A DNA stretch of 64,000 nt from Kangiellaceae bacterium (lineage in GTDB: Bacteria; Pseudomonadota; Gammaproteobacteria; Enterobacterales; Kangiellaceae). Position 1 is the stretch's first letter. Each line of letters begins with the position of its first letter. The translations under genes were made by a program, and so were the position numbers. The notes under the pieces are model-generated. The model was not told the origin of the DNA, did no database searches, and saw nothing but the letters and a program-made list of their open reading frames with translations. The stretch spans positions 62,001-126,000 of the forward strand of contig JABXIQ010000018.1 in the NCBI GenBank assembly GCA_013373015.1, given 5' to 3'. Below are positions 35,669 to 43,075 of this stretch, piece after piece.

Positions 35669-35815
35669 ATGAAAATACAACTTAATGATAACGAACGTCA
35701 AAAGTGTGAAGTATGGACGAGAGTGATGGGCTATCATCGTCCGGTCTCAGCTTTCAATAAAGGTAAGCAATCAGAACATGCTGAGCGCTTACATTTTAAA
35801 GAAAAAGCTGCTTAA
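35669..35815 (+). CDS. Separate glycyl-radical domain of anaerobic ribonucleotide reductase
   Basis: A 48-aa protein with its own start (ATG 35669) and the Shine-Dalgarno AGGAG overlapping the nrdD stop. It contains CEVWTRVMGYHRPVSAFNKG, the classic C-terminal glycyl-radical motif of NrdD (RVxGYxRPVxxxNxGKQ), with the radical glycine at G21. In most NrdD proteins this block is the last part of the large chain. The sequence between the two ORFs is TAGGAGAAGCACA, with a stop, a ribosome site and a new start, so a simple frameshift cannot join them. It probably binds NrdD and is activated by NrdG, much as YfiD/GrcA restores pyruvate formate-lyase. Confidence 0.88.
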   Translation: MKIQLNDNERQKCEVWTRVMGYHRPVSAFNKGKQSEHAERLHFKEKAA

Positions 35816-35874
35816 ACAGTAAACTTCCCCACGAGCCTTGCTATTTGATTTGTTAGAAGTAATTTCAGATGTGA

Positions 35875-36594
35875 ATGATAAACATGAATGAATTTAAACA
35901 TAATGAGTTAAGAATAGGGGGGCTCACTCCTTTAACTACTATTGATTATCCTGATCATCTATCCTGTGTTTTATATTGCCAAGGCTGCTCTTGGCGCTGC
36001 CGATATTGTCATAACCCAGAACTAATAGATTGCAAAAAAGAAAGTGCCATTAGCTGGCAGCAAGCTCTTGAATTACTCTCTAAGCGCAAAGGACTATTGG
36101 ATGCCGTTGTTTTTAGCGGTGGCGAGCCATTACTACAAAACTCGCTTGAAGCAAGCATGCGTACGGTCAAAGACATGGGCTTTAAAATAGGTTTGCATAC
36201 ATCAGGCTCAGTTCCAAAACGGTTCCAACAAGTATTACAGCTAGTCGATTGGGTTGGCTTTGATATTAAAGGGCTACCTAGAATGTCTGATAGCTTTATA
36301 CAGGTTGAAGGAGCTTCACAAAAAAACTGGCAAAGCTTGGATATCCTACTGCAATCCAATACGGATTATGAATGTCGAACTACAGTTCATTGGGACCTGA
36401 TCAATCCACAACAATTGATAGCGCTTGCAGAGAAACTATCGAGTAAAGGTGTACACTCATATAACGTGCAAATTGCCAATAATCATAAAGTGCTAGATGA
36501 AAGTTTAGCCGATAATCTGATCGAGCCTGAAGCTGCATTAGCTACTAAGATGCAATTGCAAAGTATGTTTAAAAGCTTTAACTGGGTAGCTTAA
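35875..36594 (+). CDS. nrdG: Anaerobic ribonucleotide reductase activating protein, radical SAM
   Basis: A 239-aa radical SAM activase. The cluster motif C-x3-C-x2-C is C38-SWR-C42-RY-C45 in CQGCSWRCRYCHNPELI. VVFSGGEPLLQ is the GGE motif, and GLHTSGSVP follows. It would abstract hydrogen from the radical glycine (G21 of the small upstream protein) using SAM. The start is ATG 35875 or 35884 (MNEFKHNEL), and neither has a strong ribosome site. It follows nrdD and the small glycyl-radical gene. Confidence 0.9.
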   Translation: MINMNEFKHNELRIGGLTPLTTIDYPDHLSCVLYCQGCSWRCRYCHNPELIDCKKESAISWQQALELLSKRKGLLDAVVFSGGEPLLQNSLEASMRTVKDMGFKIGLHTSGSVPKRFQQVLQLVDWVGFDIKGLPRMSDSFIQVEGASQKNWQSLDILLQSNTDYECRTTVHWDLINPQQLIALAEKLSSKGVHSYNVQIANNHKVLDESLADNLIEPEAALATKMQLQSMFKSFNWVA

Positions 36595-36635
36595 GACGTT
36601 TCAAAACTGCTATCAATAGTAGCATTAAAGGTTGC

Positions 36636-37325
36636 CTAATTAGAAGTAAAAGACTGATAATCAGCCATCTTTTCACGGCTTAACACTTTTATTTTGTGTT
36701 GCGAGAAGACAAAAACATTCTCATCCTCAAAACGTTTGAGAATTCTTGAAAAGGTTTCTGGACGCATCGATAATTTACCAGCAATAGACTTTTTAGATAA
36801 AGTTACAGGAAAGCTTTCGCCATTCTTAATATTATAAGGCATTAAGTCATAAAAGAACTTCATCACTCGCTGCGATGCATCTAAGATGGTTAACATCTCT
36901 ATTTCATTAACATGGCCTCGCATTTTTAAGCAAACACTTCCAAGCATTTTCATACAGAGTTCGCTATTATCGACTAATAAACTATAGAACTGTTCATTAG
37001 GGATCATCAGAACGACGCTTTTCTTTGTAGCCGTTGCATTTATCGGGTATTGCTTGCCCTGTAAAAACATCAGGGCTTCAGCAAAAGTTTCTGCTGTCTC
37101 GACAAATTTGATAATTTTTTCTTTGCCCTCACTCGACAAAAGGTGGAGCTTGAGTTGGCCATTTAGCACCAAAAAAAAGTATTTTGCAGACTGACCTTGG
37201 CTTATGACAGCATCATTTGAATTGAATTGTTTTATTTTTGATGCAGATAGAAGTTTTTCTAAAGCCTCTTTATTTAGGGACTTCAGCAAATAGTTTTGTC
37301 TGATGAGTGGTAAATATCTATCCAT
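36636..37325 (-). CDS. dnr: Crp/Fnr family regulator, DNR-like
   Basis: A 229-aa regulator. The cyclic-nucleotide-binding-type domain is at about residues 20-130. The N-terminus lacks the Fe-S cysteines of FNR/ANR. The helix-turn-helix LSKKSIAGKLSMRPETFSRIL (about 172-192) carries the E-xxSR recognition contacts that read TTGAT half-sites. Absence of the cluster cysteines plus the PETFSRIL helix fits DNR, which senses NO through haem. It lies among at least ten matching boxes and is a candidate regulator for them. A separate FNR/ANR elsewhere is also likely. Confidence 0.83.
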   Translation of the reverse strand: MDRYLPLIRQNYLLKSLNKEALEKLLSASKIKQFNSNDAVISQGQSAKYFFLVLNGQLKLHLLSSEGKEKIIKFVETAETFAEALMFLQGKQYPINATATKKSVVLMIPNEQFYSLLVDNSELCMKMLGSVCLKMRGHVNEIEMLTILDASQRVMKFFYDLMPYNIKNGESFPVTLSKKSIAGKLSMRPETFSRILKRFEDENVFVFSQHKIKVLSREKMADYQSFTSN

Positions 37326-37340
37326 GGCAACACCAACAAT

Positions 37341-37368
37341 AAAAAAATGCCGCTACCGAAGCAGCGGC
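37341..37368 (-). terminator. Terminator of the porin gene
   Basis: A stem GCCGCT/AGCGGC with A7 on the plus strand at 37341-37347, giving a U7 tract when transcribed leftward. It lies just after the porin stop and upstream of dnr. Confidence 0.82.
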
Positions 37369-37378
37369 GAAGGGGATT

Positions 37379-38581
37379 TTAGTAGTTAGCTGTGAAAGTG
37401 AGCCAAACTTTACGAGTATCAACGGCATGTTGATCCGCGCTATAGTCAGCAAATTTCAAAGCAACAGAATATTCATCAGAAATTTTCTTGCTAATGACGA
37501 AATCAATTTCTGAACCATAATCTGCATTACCATCTTCAGCTTTAAAGTCATGATAAGCAGCACCAAATTTGAAGCCAGACCATGCGGTATTCACAGAAAT
37601 ATAAGTATCTTCAATACCTGCATCTGGAGTTCCCAAGAATAAATCCGCCCAACCTTGGAATTTATGCTTAGTCGCTAAAGGTGTTTGGAATGAGTGGCCA
37701 GGATTACCAGCTTCACCAGTCAACACTTCATGGCCAAACATTGCTTTCCAACCATCAAATTTATAACCAACTTCTGCCAAGTAGTAACTTGCACTTAGAT
37801 CTTTTGCGTTATCGGCGTAGTCAGCTTGTTTTGCATACTCTAACGCCCATAAGAAATCTGATTTTTTACCGTTGTTAAAGCGTAAACCTAAAGTGCGGGT
37901 AGATGCTGCTGGCGCATCAGCTAAATCTAAAAAATAGCCATAAGCTGAAACATTAAAGTCGTCTGAGCCTGTCCAACGATAATCTAAGAGGTGAGTATCA
38001 GTATCCATGTTATCACCTAAAATATTGTTCACATTTGATACATAGCCATAAACAATTTGGGTGTTGGCAATAGAAGTATTAGCAATAGTCACGGCATCGT
38101 AAGTTTGCTCGTTTTGACGCCAAGCTACGCCGCCTACAAAACGTTGGTTACCTAGATTTACACGTTGACGGCCAACAGTAATTTTTGTTTTGTCAAAACC
38201 TGTGTAGCTTACTGCGAACTGATTGATTTCTGTACCTTCAGGATCAGCAACTACTGAATGAGAAGTGATGCCATTACGCAAGCTGTTATGCTCATCATCT
38301 TCAAAAAGATAAGTTACATCATCGGCTTCAAATACAGCTGAAAAATTGTTTACTTCTTTAGTTTTAAAAGTTAAACGAGAGCGTAAAGTTGAAGCTAATG
38401 CATCTTCTAACGGGTTATCTTGGTCGACATCTTCTAAACGATATCTAAAGTTAAGAAGTACATCACCATTGGTTACAGCATCTTTAATTGATGACGCTTG
38501 ATTCTCTACATTTTCATCTGCAAATGCTACGTTTGCTGATAGAGCCAATGCTACGGCTAGGGTTGTCTTGAGCACTTTCAT
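37379..38581 (-). CDS. Outer-membrane porin, alginate-export/OprD-like beta barrel
   Basis: A 400-aa protein with a signal peptide (VLKTTLAVALALSANVAFA-D, cleavage after residue 21). It has alternating beta-strand sequences: LLNFRYRLEDVDQ, LRSRLTFKTKEVNNFSAVFEADDV, ITVGRQRVNLGNQRFVGGVAWRQNEQTYDAV, and a C-terminal aromatic ending (VWLTFTANY) typical of outer-membrane barrels. The middle resembles alginate-export-type porins. The FNR box 62 bp upstream suggests it is the nitrate-respiration porin, perhaps for anion entry. The substrate is not determined. Confidence 0.83.
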   Translation of the reverse strand: MKVLKTTLAVALALSANVAFADENVENQASSIKDAVTNGDVLLNFRYRLEDVDQDNPLEDALASTLRSRLTFKTKEVNNFSAVFEADDVTYLFEDDEHNSLRNGITSHSVVADPEGTEINQFAVSYTGFDKTKITVGRQRVNLGNQRFVGGVAWRQNEQTYDAVTIANTSIANTQIVYGYVSNVNNILGDNMDTDTHLLDYRWTGSDDFNVSAYGYFLDLADAPAASTRTLGLRFNNGKKSDFLWALEYAKQADYADNAKDLSASYYLAEVGYKFDGWKAMFGHEVLTGEAGNPGHSFQTPLATKHKFQGWADLFLGTPDAGIEDTYISVNTAWSGFKFGAAYHDFKAEDGNADYGSEIDFVISKKISDEYSVALKFADYSADQHAVDTRKVWLTFTANY

Positions 38582-38642
38582 TATACACTCCGTACTTTTT
38601 TAAATTTCAGTGTTAAGATAGTGTAAAATGAATCAGTGGCTA

Positions 38643-38656
38643 TTGATTTATATCAA
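38643..38656. promoter_or_regulatory. FNR/DNR box between the porin and mobA
   Basis: TTGATTTATATCAA is a perfect FNR consensus, 62 bp from the porin ATG (minus) and about 77 bp from the mobA ATG (plus). It could serve both genes. Confidence 0.8.
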
Positions 38657-38732
38657 TAAAAAGTGTGTAAATCAGATATAATTTATAATGCAAATTAATA
38701 AAAAATAGTAATCTATTATTAGGTTGATTTTA

Positions 38733-39326
38733 ATGGTTCAAACTAACGCTTCTCGAGTCAATGTCTTGCTATTATCGGGTGGGAAATCCACTCGAATGAT
38801 GGGTAATGACAAGGCGTTGGTCAACTTTAAAAGTAAGCCCATGATCGAACATATATTAGAGCAGTTACCCTTAGAATTAATTGACAAGATCATTATTAGT
38901 TGTAATCGTAATCAGCATCTTTATAAACGATATACTGACAAACTTATTGATGATTATCAATATCCTGAAATTGAAGCATACTCAGGGCCTTTGTTGGGAG
39001 TTTTAACTGCGCTAGATAGGTATCCTTGTAATAATTTATTGGTGCTTCCTTGTGATACCCCTAATATTACAACGAATACTCTACAAAAGATTTTGCTGTC
39101 TCATACTAAAAGTCATGCAACCATCACCAGTTGCATGGTCGAGAATAAAATTCATCCACTTCATAGCGTATTTCAATCACAGGTTCGCAATGATTTATAT
39201 AGGTATTTAGCATCTGGTAAGAGAATGGTGCAGGAGTTTCTAAAGTTGTATCCATTCAATCTTGTAGACTGTAATGATAATTCTGATGAGTTTAAAAACT
39301 TTAATTTTCTTGAAGATCTTGAGTGA
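38733..39326 (+). CDS. mobA: Molybdenum cofactor guanylyltransferase
   Basis: A 197-aa nucleotidyltransferase. The signature LLLSGGKSTRMMGNDKAL (about residues 12-29) binds GTP, and LVLPCDTPNI holds the metal-binding Asp. It attaches GMP to molybdopterin to give the MGD form needed by NarG. The start is the ATG at 38733; upstream codons in frame lack homology. Its last 26 nt overlap the convergent moaE tail. mobB is not in this window. Confidence 0.92.
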   Translation: MVQTNASRVNVLLLSGGKSTRMMGNDKALVNFKSKPMIEHILEQLPLELIDKIIISCNRNQHLYKRYTDKLIDDYQYPEIEAYSGPLLGVLTALDRYPCNNLLVLPCDTPNITTNTLQKILLSHTKSHATITSCMVENKIHPLHSVFQSQVRNDLYRYLASGKRMVQEFLKLYPFNLVDCNDNSDEFKNFNFLEDLE

Positions 39327-39795
39327 TCCACTGGCCTGCAGCGTTGTAGTCACTTGATTTTGCATCAACCCAGCGCTCACCTTTATTGGTTTGTTCTTTT
39401 TTCCAGAATGGCGCGGAAGTTTTTAGAATATCCATAGCATATTGGCATGCATCAAAAGCATCTTGACGATGGGCGCTAGCAGCTGCAACTAAAACGATAT
39501 TATCTGTAGGGAAGAGAGTGCCGACGCGGTGAATGATGAGCATGTCATTCAATTGCCACTTTTTGATGGCTGTTTGAGCAATTTGCTCAAGCACCGATTC
39601 CGTCATACCGGGATAATGCTCAAGGATAAGCGCTTGAACTTCTTCTTGATCTTCTGAAGTGTGTTGAAATTCTCTCACCAAACCCGTAAAAGTCACTATA
39701 GCACCAATCTTCGCGCCTTGAAGCTTGGTATATTCAGAAAAGCGCTCTTCAACAAGCTTAAGACTAAAATCTTCTTTTTGAACTCGAACAAACAT
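39301..39795 (-). CDS. moaE: Molybdopterin synthase catalytic subunit
   Basis: A 164-aa MoaE. It shows GAIVTFTGLVRE, LILEHYPGMTESVLEQIA, IIHRVGTLFPTDNIVLVAAASAHRQDAFDACQYAMDILKTSAPFWKKE with the catalytic Lys region, and KSSDYNAAGQW. It transfers sulfur from the MoaD thiocarboxylate to precursor Z. It lies 4 nt downstream of moaD and overlaps the convergent mobA end. Confidence 0.94.
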   Translation of the reverse strand: MFVRVQKEDFSLKLVEERFSEYTKLQGAKIGAIVTFTGLVREFQHTSEDQEEVQALILEHYPGMTESVLEQIAQTAIKKWQLNDMLIIHRVGTLFPTDNIVLVAAASAHRQDAFDACQYAMDILKTSAPFWKKEQTNKGERWVDAKSSDYNAAGQWITQDLQEN

Positions 39796-39799
39796 GAGC

Positions 39800-40048
39800 T
39801 TAGCCGCCCGTTACTGGCGGGAAGAAAGCCAATTCATCACCGTCTTGAATTGGGCTATCCAGTTTTGCCATCTTTTGATTCACTGCCACCATTGTATTGG
39901 CCTGTTCAAAAATACTGTGCCATTCAGATCCTTGTTGCGACAAATGTTGAGCAATGTCTCTTACCGAGCTAAATGACTCAGCTTCAAGCTGTAATTGCTC
40001 AGTGCCAAGCAACTCTCTATATTTGGCAAAAAAAAGTACTGTAATCAT
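39800..40048 (-). CDS. moaD: Molybdopterin synthase sulfur carrier subunit
   Basis: An 82-aa ubiquitin-fold protein ending in the required Gly-Gly (AFFPPVTGG). The N-terminus ITVLFFAKYRELLGTEQL is typical. The C-terminal glycine is adenylated by MoeB and becomes a thiocarboxylate used by MoaE. It sits between moaC and moaE. Confidence 0.94.
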   Translation of the reverse strand: MITVLFFAKYRELLGTEQLQLEAESFSSVRDIAQHLSQQGSEWHSIFEQANTMVAVNQKMAKLDSPIQDGDELAFFPPVTGG

Positions 40049-40070
40049 ATTCGTATTCTATTAGCGCAGA

Positions 40071-40541
40071 TTATTCCGAAACCCAATGACCTGACTTGCC
40101 ACCAAGCTTTTCGAGTAAACGAGTAGGGCCAATAATGATTCCTTTATCAACTGCTTTACACATATCATACATGGTCAGAGCTGCAACAGATACTGCAGTC
40201 AAAGCTTCCATTTCAACACCAGTTTTCCCATTGACTTTACACCTAGAAATTATCTTAACTTGATAACTTAATTCATTGAATTCAAAATCAATTTTCACAG
40301 AGGTCAAAGCTATCGGGTGGCATAAAGGAATCAAATCACTACATTTTTTGGCAGCTTGAATCCCTGCAATGCGCGCAGTGGCAAACACATCACCTTTTGG
40401 TAACTCATCATTAAGCAACAACTGATAAGTCTCGGCAGCAAAGCTAACAACCGACTCAGCAATCGCAATACGCTGAGTCGTATCTTTATCTGCAACGTCA
40501 ACCATGTGAGCATGGCCTTTGTTATCTAAATGGGTAAGCAT
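40071..40541 (-). CDS. moaC: Cyclic pyranopterin monophosphate synthase accessory protein
   Basis: A 156-aa MoaC with the family blocks [69 protein letters not shown] and KSGHW. It acts with MoaA to make cyclic pyranopterin monophosphate. It is first of the moaC-moaD-moaE operon. An FNR-like box lies 55 bp upstream. Confidence 0.95.
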   Translation of the reverse strand: MLTHLDNKGHAHMVDVADKDTTQRIAIAESVVSFAAETYQLLLNDELPKGDVFATARIAGIQAAKKCSDLIPLCHPIALTSVKIDFEFNELSYQVKIISRCKVNGKTGVEMEALTAVSVAALTMYDMCKAVDKGIIIGPTRLLEKLGGKSGHWVSE

Positions 40542-40595
40542 AAACTTGTTATTTCTTGATTTTTGTCAATTGTAATAGAAATGAGTTAAAAAAAC

Positions 40596-40609
40596 TTAAT
40601 CTAGATCAA
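40596..40609. promoter_or_regulatory. FNR/DNR-like box upstream of moaCDE
   Basis: TTAATCTAGATCAA has one mismatch to TTGAT-N4-ATCAA and is 55 bp from the moaC ATG at 40541 (minus). Confidence 0.6.
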
Positions 40610-40652
40610 GTTAATGATTTATTATTGAATATGGGAACTAAACAGCAATAAG

Positions 40653-40666
40653 TTGATTATAATCAA
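40653..40666. promoter_or_regulatory. FNR/DNR box upstream of nhaD
   Basis: TTGATTATAATCAA is a perfect FNR consensus, 67 bp before the preferred nhaD ATG (40733). It is also within reach of moaC in the other direction. Confidence 0.75.
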
Positions 40667-40732
40667 TATATGGCATGGTTTTTTTATTACAATCCCGCGC
40701 CAATAATTGCTGATTTTAATATTTTGGTGCCC

Positions 40733-42130
40733 ATGAAAGCCAGAAACTTGCTTCTAGTTCTATTTTTAGTGTTATTCCCTCTACAGCTAATGGCATCAAC
40801 AGATGCAAGTTTACAGCCTGTAGATTTAACTGATCATTTTATTGGTTATCTTGCTTTATTGATATTTGTTATAGCTTATTTATTGGTCATTTTTGAAGAA
40901 AAGACACATTTAAGAAAGTCTAAACCTATATTAGTCGCTGCGGGTTTGATTTGGCTTGCCATAGGCATTATTTATCAACAACACGGCCTGTCAGAATTAG
41001 CTGCTGAAGCTGTTAGACACAATTTTTTAGAATATGCCGAATTATTTTTCTTTTTACTAGTCGCCATGACTTACATTAATGCCATGATTGAGCGTGATGT
41101 ATTTGATGCCTTGCGAGACTGGTTAATTAGTCGTGGCTATAGTTATCGACAATTATTTTGGATAACGGGATGTTTATCTTTTATCATTTCGCCTATTGCA
41201 GATAACCTTACGACAGCATTAATTATGTGCTCAGTAGTACTTGCGGTTGGGGCTAATAACTCTAAATTTATTGCGCTAAGCTGTATTAACATTGTCGTAG
41301 CAGCCAACGCTGGAGGAGCCTTTAGCCCATTTGGCGATATAACCACCTTAATGGTTTGGCAAAAGGGAATTGTTGAATTTTCACAGTTTTTTCAATTGCT
41401 TATCCCCGCCGCTGTCAACTTTTTGATACCTGCTCTGATTATGCAATTTGCCATTAAAGCAGGTAAACCTCAGATGATAGAAGAGGGGAGCGCTAGCGCT
41501 ATAAAGCCAGGCGGTCTAATCATTGTCAGCCTCTTTTTACTCACCATAATTACCGCTATTTCATTCCACAACTTCCTCCACCTGCCGCCAGCTATGGGCA
41601 TGATGCTTGGCTTGGGATATCTCAAGGTTTATGGCTTTTACTTACGGAAAAAATCTATAACTGCTATCTTAGAGAATATCGATGGGCAAGTAGCCAATAA
41701 ACGCTATGACATCTTCGATAGGATTTCACAAGCAGAATGGGACACATTATTTTTCTTTTATGGTGTGATTCTAGCAGTAGGAGGGTTAGGGTTTATTGGT
41801 TACTTAAACATGACCTCTCACTATATTTACGGCGAATTAGGCCCAACCAACGCTAATATTTTAGTGGGATTAATGTCTGCTGTTGTAGACAATATTCCTG
41901 TAATGTTTGCAGTACTCACCATGCAACCCGATATGTCACTTGAACAATGGCTATTAGTAACACTGACTGCAGGTGTAGGCGGAAGCCTTTTATCTGTTGG
42001 CTCTGCAGCAGGCATCGCTCTAATGGGGCAAGCTAAAGAGCATTACACCTTCCTTAGACACCTAAAATGGAGTCCAGTTATTGCCTTGGGTTACTTTTTA
42101 AGTATAGGTTGCCATTTCTTGCTTAATTAG
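40733..42130 (+). CDS. nhaD: Sodium/proton antiporter NhaD
   Basis: A 465-aa inner-membrane protein with about 12 hydrophobic segments and an N-terminal signal-like helix (RNLLLVLFLVLFPLQLMAS). NhaD landmarks are AMTYINAMIERDVFDALRDW, ISPIADNLTTALIMCSVVLAVG and NIVVAANAGGAFSPFGDITT. It exchanges Na+ for H+ and supports salt or pH tolerance in marine bacteria. The start is set at 40733. The frame opens at 40670, but only 4 nt after an FNR box and without homology. Anaerobic control of this antiporter would be unusual. Confidence 0.9.
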   Translation: MKARNLLLVLFLVLFPLQLMASTDASLQPVDLTDHFIGYLALLIFVIAYLLVIFEEKTHLRKSKPILVAAGLIWLAIGIIYQQHGLSELAAEAVRHNFLEYAELFFFLLVAMTYINAMIERDVFDALRDWLISRGYSYRQLFWITGCLSFIISPIADNLTTALIMCSVVLAVGANNSKFIALSCINIVVAANAGGAFSPFGDITTLMVWQKGIVEFSQFFQLLIPAAVNFLIPALIMQFAIKAGKPQMIEEGSASAIKPGGLIIVSLFLLTIITAISFHNFLHLPPAMGMMLGLGYLKVYGFYLRKKSITAILENIDGQVANKRYDIFDRISQAEWDTLFFFYGVILAVGGLGFIGYLNMTSHYIYGELGPTNANILVGLMSAVVDNIPVMFAVLTMQPDMSLEQWLLVTLTAGVGGSLLSVGSAAGIALMGQAKEHYTFLRHLKWSPVIALGYFLSIGCHFLLN

Positions 42131-42469
42131 TGTTCATATAACGGATTAAGCTTTAGATAGATGTATGGGCATATAATATGCTTAGTTCAGGTTTTATATG
42201 ATCACAAAAACTCCACATTATGATGGGGGTTCTTGATAGGCTGAAATCGTCACAAAGCAGATATTCAATGTCCCCATTGCTCGGAATAGAAAAATAAAGA
42301 AGCAATACATTTTTAGATAAAAAGCTATTGATATTAAATAGATACGAAGCTATTCTCGTTATAGAGAGTAGTTTCTCTAAAAAAATACGGGAACGAAAAT
42401 ATCCTCTTTACAGGGGTAATTAAGGATATAAGGGATCTAATAAATAAATGTCTTGTAAATCAATAAATT
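42131..42469. other. Intergenic region without a recognisable gene
   Basis: No credible ORF or RNA gene is seen. It holds short imperfect hairpins, for example TAGAGA/TCTCTA around 42363-42380, but none with a convincing T-tract. It borders the integron-like cassette. Confidence 0.5.
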
Positions 42470-42487
42470 ATATGCGATGTCGCATAT
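42470..42487. repeat. Near-perfect palindrome resembling paired XerC arms
   Basis: ATATGCGA-TG-TCGCATAT forms an 8-bp inverted repeat with a 2-nt centre. Each arm contains TATGCGA, the same sequence as the XerC arm of the nearby dif site (TTATGCGAA). It lies 36 bp before the cassette gene and may be a remnant of a folded attP or a cassette boundary. Confidence 0.45.
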
Positions 42488-42522
42488 TCAACTGTTCTGT
42501 GACCACAAAAGAGTGAGGTAGC

Positions 42523-42882
42523 ATGAATTTTTTCGGAACATTTGGTTTAACCGATAAAGAAGCGCTTCAGCTGCTCCTGCCGGTTGTTGATACTGCTCTC
42601 CATGCGCACCAGACTGGAAATTACCAGGAATATCTATCTGTAATAACCAACGAACTGGCCAGGAAGGTTTCTGAGGAAGGTTTCTTGAAAGCACATCGTG
42701 AACTAGCACCACAGCTTGGTACGCTTCAATCGAAATCCTTCTTGGCGTCTCTTCGAAGAGGTAAGAACCCAATGATGCTCTTTTCTGCTAAATTCTCTGG
42801 CACGGAAGACGATATAGTTATCAATGTCACATTTAAGAGTGGAACAGAGCCCCCTTTAATCGATTGGCTATGGATCGAATAG
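42523..42882 (+). CDS. Hypothetical protein in an integron-type gene cassette
   Basis: A 119-aa soluble protein (FFGTFGLTDKEALQLLLPVV at the N-terminus, GTEPPLIDWLWIE at the end). I recognise no family, though the size and fold of short nuclear-transport-factor-like cassette proteins would fit. The stop lies 2 nt before an attC-like site, the normal layout of a gene cassette. Codon use looks more GC-rich than the neighbours. No integron integrase gene is in the window. Confidence 0.65.
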   Translation: MNFFGTFGLTDKEALQLLLPVVDTALHAHQTGNYQEYLSVITNELARKVSEEGFLKAHRELAPQLGTLQSKSFLASLRRGKNPMMLFSAKFSGTEDDIVINVTFKSGTEPPLIDWLWIE

Positions 42883-42883
42883 C

Positions 42884-42960
42884 ACATAACAAAGCCGTCA
42901 AATTCGCTCCCTACGGTCGCCGGACGCTCGCAAGCTCGCGCCGTTTATGGCGGCGTTAAC
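42884..42960 (+). repeat. attC-like integron recombination site
   Basis: A 77-nt imperfect palindrome with outer boxes ACATAAC (42884-42890) and GCGTTAAC (42953-42960). The inner boxes GCCGTCAAA and TTTATGGCGGC pair with one extra base, as in attC folding. The GC-rich centre (CTCCCTACGGTCGCCGG) is typical of many marine cassette sites. It directly follows the cassette stop codon. Confidence 0.7.
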
Positions 42961-42974
42961 GACATGGATATTTG

Positions 42975-43028
42975 ATGATAGAAGTCATAGGAATTATTGC
43001 TTCAATATTGGGGATACTTCATTTTTAA
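42975..43028 (+). pseudogene. Truncated ORF stub after the attC site
   Basis: An ATG at 42975, 14 nt after the attC end, starts MIEVIGIIASILGILHF and stops after 17 codons. The hydrophobic N-terminus resembles the start of small membrane proteins common in cassettes. It is best read as the 5' remnant of a second cassette cut short before dif. Evidence is weak because it is very short. Confidence 0.35.
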
Positions 43029-43075
43029 TGTTTACAAGCTGAACTCAAAAGGACCTATATATCATAATTTAGTCT

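Noticed and set aside
40670-40732. Longer N-terminus for nhaD
   Set aside because: The start would be only 4 nt from an FNR box; the signal-like helix and homology begin at the ATG at 40733.
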